DNA of 64,000 nt from Bifidobacterium boum (GTDB taxonomy: Bacteria; Actinomycetota; Actinomycetes; Actinomycetales; Bifidobacteriaceae): NCBI RefSeq assembly GCF_000741535.1, contig NZ_JGYQ01000016.1:310001-374000 (forward strand), written 5' to 3'. Both the position numbers and the translations under genes were made by a program. This document shows positions 8,553 through 15,924 of this stretch, in pieces. The notes under the pieces were generated by a model. It saw only the letters and a program-made list of their open reading frames with translations. It was not told where the DNA came from and did not search any database. Positions within the stretch are counted from its first letter, which is position 1. Every line of letters begins with the position of its first letter.

Positions 8553-8594
8553 ACGATGCCCAGACCTGTGAGTGGTTGCAGATCCGGGCATCGT
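8553..8594. terminator. Hairpin between phospho-lyase and gntR
   Basis: ACGATGCCC at 8553-8561 pairs with GGGCATCGT at 8586-8594 across a 24-base loop. It lies in the 227-bp gap after the lyase stop codon. No U tract follows on the minus strand, so it may end or stabilise the operon transcript rather than terminate it strictly; it implies a separate promoter for gntR. Confidence 0.45.
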
Positions 8595-8679
8595 TGTTGG
8601 ATTTCGCGGGGTAAGACACGTCAGCGCCCGCGTTCGGATGCGTGGGGTATACCGTGCGTATCCGAAGATTATCTTCCTG

Positions 8680-10044
8680 TTACAGCTTGAGCGTTGTCAG
8701 GGTCTTGGTGAACGCATCCATGAACCAGTCCACGTCATCCTCGCTGAACACCAGCGGCGGGCGCAGTTTCAGGATGTTGCCGTACCGTCCGCACACCGAT
8801 GTAAGCACATGATTGTCGCGTAATGTTTCCAAGATGTCCAGCGCTGCCTGCTGATCGGGGTCTGTTGTGCCGGGCTTGACGATTTCACAGCCGATATACA
8901 AGCCCGCTCCACGCACATCGCCGATGCATGGATGCGCAGCCTGAAGTGAAGCGACGGCCGTCTTGAACAGCGCGCCGACCCGTTTTGCGTTACCCATCGT
9001 ATCCTCGTCGCGCATCACATCAAGCGTCGCCTGCGCTGCAGCCATGCACACCGGGTTGCCGCCGAAGGTGTTGAAGTATGGGATCGAGCCGGCGAAGGGC
9101 TCAAGCACTTCATGGCGCGCCGCCATGAGCGAAGTTGGCAGACCGTTGGCCATCGGCTTGCCGGAAGTCACCAGATCAGGCACGATGCCTTGACGTTCGA
9201 AGCCCCAGAAGGCATCACCGGTTCTGGTGAAACCGGGCTGGACCTCATCGGCAATCCACACGCCGCCGAGCTCATGTACCGTGTCGATCACCGGCTGGAG
9301 ATACCCGACCGGGTCCGGGTACACGCCGTCGGAGGAGAAAATCGAATCAGCGAGGAACGCAGCGAATTTCACGCCATGGCGTTCCATATCCGCCACTGCC
9401 TTGCGTACTTCCGCGGCCATCCAAGCGCCGAAGGTTTCCGCGCTGCACGACTCAGCTGGTTTGCCGTCGATCTCAAGGCGATAGGTATCGGGGGTGGGGA
9501 CCATGCGCATCTTCAGTCCGAGCGTTTGGGCGGTGCCGAGGGCGGGGGAGAGTTTCGACGTCAACGCCGAATTGCCGTGATACGCCTCATGCGTGACGAT
9601 GACGCCCTCTCCGCCGGTATACGCTTGGGCGACGCGAACAGCGAGATCGTTCGCTTCCGAACCGGTGCATTGGAACATAATCCGGTCAATCGGGCCAGGC
9701 ATGGTGGACAGGATATCCTGCGCATAATTGAGGATGTTCTCATGCAGATAGCGGGTGTGCGTGTTCAGCAAGGATGCCTGGCGCGTAATCGCCTCGACGA
9801 CCCGCGGATGGCAATGTCCCACAGACGCGACGTTGTTGTAGACATCCAGATACTCCACGCCGTCGGCATCCCACAGATGGGAGCCGCGACCCTTGACCAG
9901 ATGTACCGGATTGCGGTAGAAGAGCCGGTATGCGGGGCCCAATACCTCGCGTTCCTCAGTGAGTTTGCGCGTCTCCGGATCCAGTGCGGCCGCCATCTCC
10001 GGGCGGAAACTATTGGTGTCCATGATTGTCGAACGGGTTGCCAT
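8680..10044 (-). CDS. Class III PLP enzyme, AGXT2L-type O-phosphoamine phospho-lyase
   Basis: 454 residues of fold-type I class III PLP enzyme: TGSEAND (128-134), ADEVQPGF (265-272, D266 contacts the pyridine), and the Schiff-base lysine K296 in SGKPMANG. Class III members are usually called aminotransferases, but the N-terminal region here, with YNNVASVGHCHP (69-80) and LLNTHTRYLHENILNYA (92-108), follows the vertebrate ethanolamine-phosphate and 5-phosphohydroxylysine phospho-lyases rather than AGXT2 or ornithine transaminase. Those enzymes split the phosphoamine to aldehyde, ammonia and phosphate. The gene lies 84 bp after an ethanolamine-type permease and in one cluster with a small-molecule kinase that could make the phosphorylated substrate. 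I infer ethanolamine-phosphate as substrate; hydroxylysine-phosphate or another amino alcohol phosphate, or a true aminotransferase, remain possible. Confidence 0.75.
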   Translation of the reverse strand: MATRSTIMDTNSFRPEMAAALDPETRKLTEEREVLGPAYRLFYRNPVHLVKGRGSHLWDADGVEYLDVYNNVASVGHCHPRVVEAITRQASLLNTHTRYLHENILNYAQDILSTMPGPIDRIMFQCTGSEANDLAVRVAQAYTGGEGVIVTHEAYHGNSALTSKLSPALGTAQTLGLKMRMVPTPDTYRLEIDGKPAESCSAETFGAWMAAEVRKAVADMERHGVKFAAFLADSIFSSDGVYPDPVGYLQPVIDTVHELGGVWIADEVQPGFTRTGDAFWGFERQGIVPDLVTSGKPMANGLPTSLMAARHEVLEPFAGSIPYFNTFGGNPVCMAAAQATLDVMRDEDTMGNAKRVGALFKTAVASLQAAHPCIGDVRGAGLYIGCEIVKPGTTDPDQQAALDILETLRDNHVLTSVCGRYGNILKLRPPLVFSEDDVDWFMDAFTKTLTTLKL

Positions 10045-10068
10045 GGTGTTCTTCTTTCGTCATGTTAA

Positions 10069-10095
10069 GGGTTCCGCGATGCATACGCGGAACCC
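10069..10095. terminator. Intercistronic hairpin permease/phospho-lyase
   Basis: GGGTTCCGCG (10069-10078) and CGCGGAACCC (10086-10095) form a perfect 10-bp stem with a 7-base loop in the 84-bp gap between permease and lyase. No U tract. It may lower downstream expression or protect the upstream mRNA. Confidence 0.5.
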
Positions 10096-10128
10096 ATGAT
10101 TCATTACTCAGTCAAATTCACAATCGCA

Positions 10129-11640
10129 TCAGTCGTCAGTACGATACACCACCTTGCCTCCCGAAGCTGCGAACTCTTCTTCAGGCGACAGCACAAGATG
10201 CTTGCGCCCATATACCGCGAAGAACACTGTGGCAATGATATAAATCGCAACCATGGTGTACACAGCAAGCCGGTAATCCGGATTCAGCAATACGGCGATA
10301 AAAATCGAGAATGCCAAGAGTCCCGCGATGGCCGCGCCTGGAATACCATATGGGCTGACGAATGGGCGCTTAATGTCAGGGAGCTTCTTGCGAAGCAAGA
10401 CAAAGGACACCATCTGCAGCAGATACGCGAGAACAGCTCCCCACACCGCGATATTCAGCACAACCGAGCCTGCTCCGGAGCCGCCATACGCGATGATGAA
10501 CAATGCCGCGAAACCGATGATCGCGCCCACTATCAATCCCCAATAAGGAGTCTTCTTCTTACCGGTAAGACTGAGGAATGCAGGGTAATATCCTGCTCGC
10601 GACAACGAATAGAGGTTCCGTCCGTATGCGAACATAATCCCTTGAACTGAAGCGAGAAGTCCAATCAGGGCAAATGCCGACAACACCGCCGCAATGTTGC
10701 CCGGCAGAATCGCGCGATAGCCGTCAAGCAACGGCTCATCCGAGCCAGCGAGCGCCTTAGAGCCTACGACAGCTGGATTGAGGAACACGATAATCAGCGC
10801 GGAAATCCCCAAAGTGAAAATGCACCAACGCGATGCCTTCGGAATGTTATGTTCGGGGTCGCGGACTTCTTCTGCCGCCAAAGGCAACTGTTCAATACCC
10901 AAGAACAGCCACATCGCAAACGGCATCGCATAGAATATCGCTCCGGCGCCATATGGAAGGAACAGTGAATTCCCATCTGTGGGTTTGATGTTCAGCAGCG
11001 AGCTGAAGTCAGCTTTCCCAGTGGCCAAAGCACCGACACCGAAAATCAGCACGATGGCAAGCGCTGCAATAGACATTACTTCAGCAAATCGGAATGACGT
11101 CTCCGCTCCCATCCAGTTCACGATGACGAATGCAATGTAGATAATCAGCCACCATATCCATTGCAGTCCGCGATTATCAAAGGAGAATCCAGTCAAGTTT
11201 TCCATAATCGCATCAGCATATGCAGATGAGAAGTAGACGATTGTTGCAGCTGTCATAACATATTCAACAGTCTCTGCGAGTCCGGTGAAAAATCCTCCCC
11301 AAGGCCCCATGGCTGCACGCGCGAAGGAATATGCTCCGCCAGTATGGGGCATTGCAGACGCCATTTCGCTAATGGAGTTGAGCATACATTGGTACATAAC
11401 GTACACGATGATTGCGGCAATAAACATGCCGCCCCACCCCGCCTGAGCAATGCCGCCATTCCATCCAGAGAAATCACCTGAAACGACTGCCGCGATGCCA
11501 ATGGCCCACAGGCCGAATGCACCAGCGGTACGCTTCAGCTGACGCTTCGCGAAGTAATCTTTCTCGGTCTTCACGTAGGTTACCGAGCCAATACCGGTTC
11601 TGTGATCGCCGGGTTTTTCACCGGCTTCTACTGCTGTCAT
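10129..11640 (-). CDS. eat: APC-superfamily permease, ethanolamine permease type
   Basis: 503 residues from the ATG at 11640, chosen because the strong AAGGAAAGGA ribosome site lies just upstream of it, inside a nine-codon longer possible frame. About twelve hydrophobic segments are visible. The first segment region (LKRTAGAFGLWAIGIAAV, then VSGDFSGWNGGIAQAGWGG) and the segment after it (PHTGGAYSFARAAMGPWGGF) match the pattern of the ethanolamine permease (Eat) branch of amino acid/polyamine/organocation transporters. It would import the substrate for the kinase and the PLP enzyme flanking it. The substrate call is by recalled motif similarity only; another amine or amino acid is possible. 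Confidence 0.78.
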   Translation of the reverse strand: MTAVEAGEKPGDHRTGIGSVTYVKTEKDYFAKRQLKRTAGAFGLWAIGIAAVVSGDFSGWNGGIAQAGWGGMFIAAIIVYVMYQCMLNSISEMASAMPHTGGAYSFARAAMGPWGGFFTGLAETVEYVMTAATIVYFSSAYADAIMENLTGFSFDNRGLQWIWWLIIYIAFVIVNWMGAETSFRFAEVMSIAALAIVLIFGVGALATGKADFSSLLNIKPTDGNSLFLPYGAGAIFYAMPFAMWLFLGIEQLPLAAEEVRDPEHNIPKASRWCIFTLGISALIIVFLNPAVVGSKALAGSDEPLLDGYRAILPGNIAAVLSAFALIGLLASVQGIMFAYGRNLYSLSRAGYYPAFLSLTGKKKTPYWGLIVGAIIGFAALFIIAYGGSGAGSVVLNIAVWGAVLAYLLQMVSFVLLRKKLPDIKRPFVSPYGIPGAAIAGLLAFSIFIAVLLNPDYRLAVYTMVAIYIIATVFFAVYGRKHLVLSPEEEFAASGGKVVYRTDD

Positions 11641-11719
11641 GATTTCTATCCTTTCCTTCGATTCCACATTTCTTGTTGATGCTGATTGGGAGTGGCAACC
11701 GACATCCGCTCCCTCAAAG

Positions 11720-12799
11720 TCACTCGAGCAACCACATCGGGTCGTCGAGATATCGTTTCGCGCACATCACCGAACCAGGAGCTTCCTGTTCGGCCATGCC
11801 GTCTGGTAACGCGTCGGCACGATGGTTAGTGGTCCATCCGAGCATTTGCAGACGTCGAATCATGGACAGCGCGGACATGACGGCAAGCTGTTCCTCGTTG
11901 AAATCGCCGGCGACTTTTTGGTAGCCTCGGACCCATGCCTTTGCCAGTTGCGGCGCGTACGACTCATGCTCGATGAAACTCAGCGAAGAGGCATAATCAT
12001 AGAGATACCAGCTGTATCCCGCATCATCGAAATCGATGACCGTCAATTTTCCGTCAGCACCTTTGATGATGTTCGATGGCCGCAAATCCGCATGAATCAG
12101 CCCCCATGTCTGCTTGGTACGTGGGACTTTGACGACCACATCCATGGCTTTCCACAGCGCTTTGTCGCACAATGCGCGTTCAGTATCGGTCAGGTCGGCG
12201 TTCTCCCAACGTCCCCATCTCGGGGATGGGCCGACCATATTCGATAAATCCCAGCTGAATCGTTTGAAGCCGAACGGCGGCTCCCACTGCCGGGACTGCT
12301 CGTGAAACAGGGCTGCCCAGCTGCCGATTGTCTCATAGTACGGCGCGGGATTATCCAAATCCTCGAGAACTGTGCCTTCTACGAATTTCGTTGAGATGAC
12401 AGTCCAACCCACACCGTTGGCATCATGGATACGCGTGACGAACGTGCCGCGGGTCGTCGGAACCGGGTTGATAAGATGCACACCGTCAATCTCATGCAGT
12501 GCATTCAGCCAAGCGATCTCAGACGCCACTGCCTCGGGGCCGCCCACATATCCAGGTTGGGAGACACGCACAACGCCCTCATGCTTGCCGTCAATATCGA
12601 GTACGAATGTCGCGTTTTCCGATACTGTGATCAGATCGAGACGGGCACGCGAATGGTCGATGCCCCAAGCCCCACATACGCCCTGGAAAAGCCAGAAGGG
12701 TGCTGGGCTGCCCTTTTTCAGTGCACTGAACGCGTTGAGACTCGCCGTTTTTGCCGGCGCATCCATCAGACTGACAATCGCCTGTGCCATCTCGACCAT
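11720..12799 (-). CDS. Aminoglycoside/choline kinase-fold phosphotransferase, probable amino-alcohol kinase
   Basis: About 359 residues of the APH/choline-kinase fold. An N-terminal nucleotide-binding part (ENATFVLDIDGKHEGVVRVS, about 61-80) is followed by the Brenner motif LIHADLRPSNII (H236, D238, N243) and the metal-binding VIDFDDA (D256). This is the layout of small-molecule kinases acting on ethanolamine, choline, hydroxylysine or homoserine. It opens the cluster, 79 bp before the permease start. The start is uncertain: GGAGG is one base before the ATG at 12799 but ten bases before the in-frame ATG at 12790, so 12790 may be used. Being next to an ethanolamine-type permease and an AGXT2L-type lyase, its most economical role is ATP-dependent phosphorylation of ethanolamine or a related amino alcohol. 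Confidence 0.8.
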   Translation of the reverse strand: MVEMAQAIVSLMDAPAKTASLNAFSALKKGSPAPFWLFQGVCGAWGIDHSRARLDLITVSENATFVLDIDGKHEGVVRVSQPGYVGGPEAVASEIAWLNALHEIDGVHLINPVPTTRGTFVTRIHDANGVGWTVISTKFVEGTVLEDLDNPAPYYETIGSWAALFHEQSRQWEPPFGFKRFSWDLSNMVGPSPRWGRWENADLTDTERALCDKALWKAMDVVVKVPRTKQTWGLIHADLRPSNIIKGADGKLTVIDFDDAGYSWYLYDYASSLSFIEHESYAPQLAKAWVRGYQKVAGDFNEEQLAVMSALSMIRRLQMLGWTTNHRADALPDGMAEQEAPGSVMCAKRYLDDPMWLLE

Positions 12800-13049
12800 G
12801 CCTCCGTTTCTGCGATACGTTCGCCGGTCGCATCATGTCTGGGATGCGGCCCATGGCGCCCGTCTCCTCTGGAGATATCAGCTAATACGCTGTTTGAGCG
12901 CCCGATACCGGCATTGTGGCAGAAATGTGGATTGGAATCACAGGCGTACGGTTACGCTAGAGTAACGGCTTGGCCTGCTGATTTTAATGGCTTGTTACGG
13001 ACGGAAAGCCCCTTCTCGACTAGAGCCGTGCAGCTCGCGTTGGAATCCG
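12800..13049. other. Upstream region of the kinase operon, no gene
   Basis: No coding sequence is supported. It must carry the promoter of the minus-strand operon. An AGAGGAG ribosome-like site at about 12865 precedes an ATG at 12854 in a different frame from the kinase; that frame has no recognisable product. GATATC at about 12875 is the only obvious dyad. Confidence 0.35.
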
Positions 13050-13334
13050 TCACGCCCGCATCGCAGATTGACTGTGCCCATGCGCCGCACGAATCCGTTC
13101 AGCAAGCCAGGTATTCACTACTGCATTACGACTGATTGCCAGTTCTTCGGCTTCTTCATCCAGCCCTTCGACAATCCAATCAGGCATGGTCAAGGTGATA
13201 CGCTTCTGGACGACGGGATGCTGTTCCACAATGGGATGGTCCAAATCGAAGTATCCGAGCACTTCCTCGCCACTATCGAATCGCTCTTCCAACTGTTCCG
13301 TAGTAAGCGATTGCTGTTTACTCGCAGTGGTCAT
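13050..13334 (-). CDS. BrnA-like ribbon-helix-helix antitoxin
   Basis: 94 residues. The C-terminal half (KRITLTMPDWIVEGLDEEAEELAISRNAVVNTWLAERI) has the beta-strand and two-helix pattern of CopG/BrnA antitoxins; the N-terminal half (EEVLGYFDLDHPIVEQHP) resembles the toxin-contacting region of BrnA. In the family the antitoxin follows the BrnT toxin, overlapping or nearly so, and this gene starts 17 bases inside the end of a BrnT-like sequence. That toxin is truncated, so the antitoxin is an orphan here and may survive as a DNA-binding protein. Confidence 0.75.
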   Translation of the reverse strand: MTTASKQQSLTTEQLEERFDSGEEVLGYFDLDHPIVEQHPVVQKRITLTMPDWIVEGLDEEAEELAISRNAVVNTWLAERIRAAHGHSQSAMRA

Positions 13335-13440
13335 AATATCGCTCCTCGTCTTTCCGCGACCGTCTGACAGAGATCAAACGGATGCGGTTCCCACGCCTCG
13401 TGGTTATAGCCGTCCAATGTTTCCCATCAATACTGTCGTC
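13318..13440 (-). pseudogene. BrnT toxin remnant, C-terminal 40 residues
   Basis: The minus-strand frame ending at 13318 reads DGKHWTAITTRRGNRIRLI followed by SVRRSRKDEERYY, the last third of a BrnT RNase toxin (a protein of about 90 residues). Upstream of about 13440 the frame remains open but the similarity stops, exactly where the palindromic family C repeats begin. The N-terminal part with the DxxK and HGV.FE motifs of BrnT is missing. Interpretation: a brnT gene truncated by, or at, a repeat array. Confidence 0.65.
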
Positions 13441-13700
13441 GGCGGATGGGAGTTTAGCGCGAATCGGCTTATCGGGTGCTGATCTCCCGCGCGAGGTGTG
13501 GGAGTTTGCGGGAATCATGCGTTCGTGCGGATAATCTCCCAACGAGAACGTTGGAATCCCGCGATTCTTGAAAATCGGTCCCAAGACAGGGTTTGGGAGA
13601 ACAGTGACGGATCGGCGCATCTGCGATAAAGTCCCGCGGCAATCCGGGATTTTTCTGCAGAATGGCGGATTTACGTATCATCTCCCACAAACCATGGGAG
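13422..13700. repeat. Family C palindrome cluster (CTCCC...GGGAG), six units
   Basis: Inverted repeats built on TCCCA/TGGGA or CTCCC/GGGAG are centred near 13436, 13494, 13547, 13588, 13640 and 13691, at 41-58 bp spacing, mostly near 52. The last, CTCCCAcaaaccaTGGGAG, is the most symmetrical. The segment 13531-13604 is clearly homologous, in reverse orientation, to 40300-40371 in the other family C cluster: both share TGTTCTCCCA, a central ACCGAT.TTCAA, and ATTCCAACGTTC ending in GGGAGATTATC. No coding sequence is convincing in the stretch apart from the brnT remnant at its edge. Confidence 0.75.
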
Positions 13701-13816
13701 ATGATACGATGCTCTACTCGCGCGATGCGCCCCCCCATGTGGCCGCTCCGTCATGCGCAGACCAGGATCGGCACCAAGTGGACGCCGCGCACCACACTGC
13801 GCGACACCCGGCGAGT

Positions 13817-14263
13817 TCAGTGATTCAACCGATGCCGCACCGCGCGCATCTTGGGGCTCAGCTCCTCATCAGGCAGCGCATCAACTTGCTCGCACGATCC
13901 CAGCCGGTCGGCTGTCTGGTAGTACCACAGCTTGTAGTCGAGCGCGTCAAGATTGTCCTGCAATTCACGCATCTTGGCAACAACCGCGTCACGCTGGTCG
14001 CGAATCATATCGAGCCGCTGCTCGATGGTCACATCACCTTGGTCGCATAAGTCGACATACTGTTTGATGTTCTTGATCGGCATGCCGCCTGCCTTCAGGC
14101 ATCCGATGATGTTGATCATCGGCATGTCCTCATCGCGGAACACGCGCGCCCCGCCGCCGGTGCGCCCGACGAACGGCAGCAATCCTTCACTGTCGTAATA
14201 CCGCAGTGTCGAAGTGGCTACCCCAAGCTTCTTTGCCATTTGGCCGATGGTGTATGTCGCCAT
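13817..14263 (-). CDS. MerR-family transcriptional regulator, AdhR/NmlR-like
   Basis: 148 residues from the ATG at 14263; the longer frame upstream is not supported. Residues 1-70 are a MerR helix-turn-helix (YTIGQMAKKLGVATSTLRYYDSEGLLP read in overlapping parts), followed by the dimerising coiled coil around 75-120 (RLDMIRDQRDAVVAKMRELQ). There is one cysteine near the C terminus (SCEQVD), which may be the sensor in the AdhR-like aldehyde or electrophile-responsive subgroup. It lies 306 bp downstream of a zinc alcohol dehydrogenase on the same strand, and that gene has a typical MerR-type promoter. Confidence 0.88.
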   Translation of the reverse strand: MATYTIGQMAKKLGVATSTLRYYDSEGLLPFVGRTGGGARVFRDEDMPMINIIGCLKAGGMPIKNIKQYVDLCDQGDVTIEQRLDMIRDQRDAVVAKMRELQDNLDALDYKLWYYQTADRLGSCEQVDALPDEELSPKMRAVRHRLNH

Positions 14264-14569
14264 CAGCGACTCCTTTCCGCGCCCGATTGTCTTGTCGAAA
14301 ATCTTTGAAATCCTGACATTCTGAAGACATCCTACCGACGCAGCACAACCCCACAACCCAATATCGCACCATCGCAACACTATTGCAGAACACCGGCGCG
14401 CACCTGCCGCCCAAGATTGTGATCCTAGGCGGCAGAGACAATGCGGGAGTCCGACGTGGCTGCAATGTCAATGTCGGCTCAGATGCGGTTCCGGCGTGGC
14501 TCCGATGCGGATGCGAACTGATACATCAAGCTCACGCATCATGCCACCCATCGCGCTCGTTGTCGACCG
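14264..14569. other. Intergenic between alcohol dehydrogenase and merR; hairpin inside
   Basis: CTGCCGCC at 14404-14411 pairs with GGCGGCAG at 14428-14435 (8-bp stem, 16-base loop), perhaps ending the dehydrogenase transcript. The region must also hold the promoter of the merR gene, which I cannot place. No gene is supported. Confidence 0.4.
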
Positions 14570-15661
14570 TCAGCCTTCGACTTCGGACACCTTCACCAAC
14601 GCCTTAATGACGCGGCGTGCATCCATGTCGGCGTAGGCTTGCGGAACCTCATCCAAGGTGTATGTCTTGGTGAAGACGCGTCCCGGATGGATGTTGCCGG
14701 CGAGCACTTCTCGCAGCAGGCGCTGGCGGGCGTAGGTGCGCACGGGGGCCGGACCGCCTTTGATACCGATATTGCGGTAGAACGTCACCTCTGCCGGGAT
14801 CTGCACGCCGTGGGGCAGACCCACGCGGCCGATGACGGAACCCGGGCGTCCGACGCGCAGCGCGGTGTTGAACGATTGGGCGGATCCGACGCATTCGAGC
14901 ACGGCATCGGCACCGGAGCCGGTGAGTTCCATGACGCGCGCGACCGCCGCGTCATCACGCTCGGGCACGATGTCGGTGGCGCCGAATTCGCGGGCGATCG
15001 CGGCACGATCTTCATGGCGGCTCATGGCGATAATCCGGGTAGCGCCCAGCAGCTTGGCGGACAGCACGCCGCACAGGCCGACCGCGCCATCGCCGAATAC
15101 GACGGCGGTGTCACCCGGCTTGACTTCGGCGCTAACAGCCGCGTGGTAGCCGGTGCCCATCACATCGGACAGGGTCAGCAGGTCGGCGAGCATCTCATCA
15201 GAGAAATCCTTCGGGCTCGCCGGCGCGCCGGGGATATCGCCTGCGGCGAGCGCCTCAGATACGTTGACAACCGTGCCATTGGCGTGCGGCACATGCAGAT
15301 ATTCGCTTTGGCAGCCTTCACCTTCGGCTCCGCCGAAATAGCCGCCGTTCAAGCAGCTGGATTCGAAGCCGGCCTTGCACGCCGCGCATTCACCGCAGCT
15401 GATGGGGAACGGTACGATGACGAAATCGCCGGGTTTGGCGGCGGTCACGTCAGCGCCGACCTCAGTGACGACGCCGATGGACTCATGCCCGATTGGGGTA
15501 CCGGCGGAGTTCACGTCCTGACTGCGGTAGGGCCATAGGTCGGACCCGCATACGCACGTGCGGACGACACGGATAATCAGGTCGCCGGGCTCTTTGATGG
15601 CGGGAATGGGACGATGTTCGACGCGCACATCGCGCGGGCCGTAGTAGATGGTCGATTTCAT
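14570..15661 (-). CDS. Zinc-dependent medium-chain alcohol dehydrogenase
   Basis: 363 residues from the ATG at 15661. Catalytic zinc ligands C38 and H59-E60 (GTPIGHESIGVVTEVG), structural zinc cysteines C89, C92, C95 and C103, and the Rossmann GDGAVGLCG motif are all present. The SRHEDR segment at the end of the second strand, rather than an acidic residue, favours NADP(H). The family oxidises alcohols or reduces aldehydes in the cytosol. The MerR-type promoter in front suggests induction by an aldehyde or electrophile, with the downstream MerR protein as activator. The natural substrate is unknown. Confidence 0.9.
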   Translation of the reverse strand: MKSTIYYGPRDVRVEHRPIPAIKEPGDLIIRVVRTCVCGSDLWPYRSQDVNSAGTPIGHESIGVVTEVGADVTAAKPGDFVIVPFPISCGECAACKAGFESSCLNGGYFGGAEGEGCQSEYLHVPHANGTVVNVSEALAAGDIPGAPASPKDFSDEMLADLLTLSDVMGTGYHAAVSAEVKPGDTAVVFGDGAVGLCGVLSAKLLGATRIIAMSRHEDRAAIAREFGATDIVPERDDAAVARVMELTGSGADAVLECVGSAQSFNTALRVGRPGSVIGRVGLPHGVQIPAEVTFYRNIGIKGGPAPVRTYARQRLLREVLAGNIHPGRVFTKTYTLDEVPQAYADMDARRVIKALVKVSEVEG

Positions 15662-15774
15662 GATGGTTGCACTCCTTGTGTCGTGGCGCGGACCGCGCAG
15701 TTTGCCGCCGCTAGCGTTGCCCGGCAAAACACGCGCCGCCCGGAACGATTCCGTATCCGCGTCGTGATGCTTTC

Positions 15775-15805
15775 ACTCTAAAGGTTCAAGTTCACTTCAA
15801 GTCAA
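15775..15805 (-). promoter_or_regulatory. MerR-type promoter with 19-bp spacer
   Basis: On the minus strand TTGACT (15805-15800) and TAGAGT (15780-15775) are 19 bp apart, the overlong spacing typical of MerR-activated promoters. The spacer contains the near-palindrome ACTTGAAGTGAACTTGAA. It precedes the alcohol dehydrogenase by about 115 bp. Confidence 0.75.
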
Positions 15806-15924
15806 ATGGCGACACGCCCGAATGGCCAGACAGCCGCATCCCCCTTGTGTGCAGGACGAACCGCGCCGATTGAGCGTTTCTGCGACCGCTGCAGCGTATC
15901 CCCACCTGTCCGTAAGGTGGAGGC

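Noticed and set aside
12591..12854. Alternative frame with an AGAGGAG site upstream of the kinase
   Set aside because: It overlaps the kinase N terminus in another frame and its product (Arg/Gly/Cys-rich) has no recognisable feature; at most a leader peptide.
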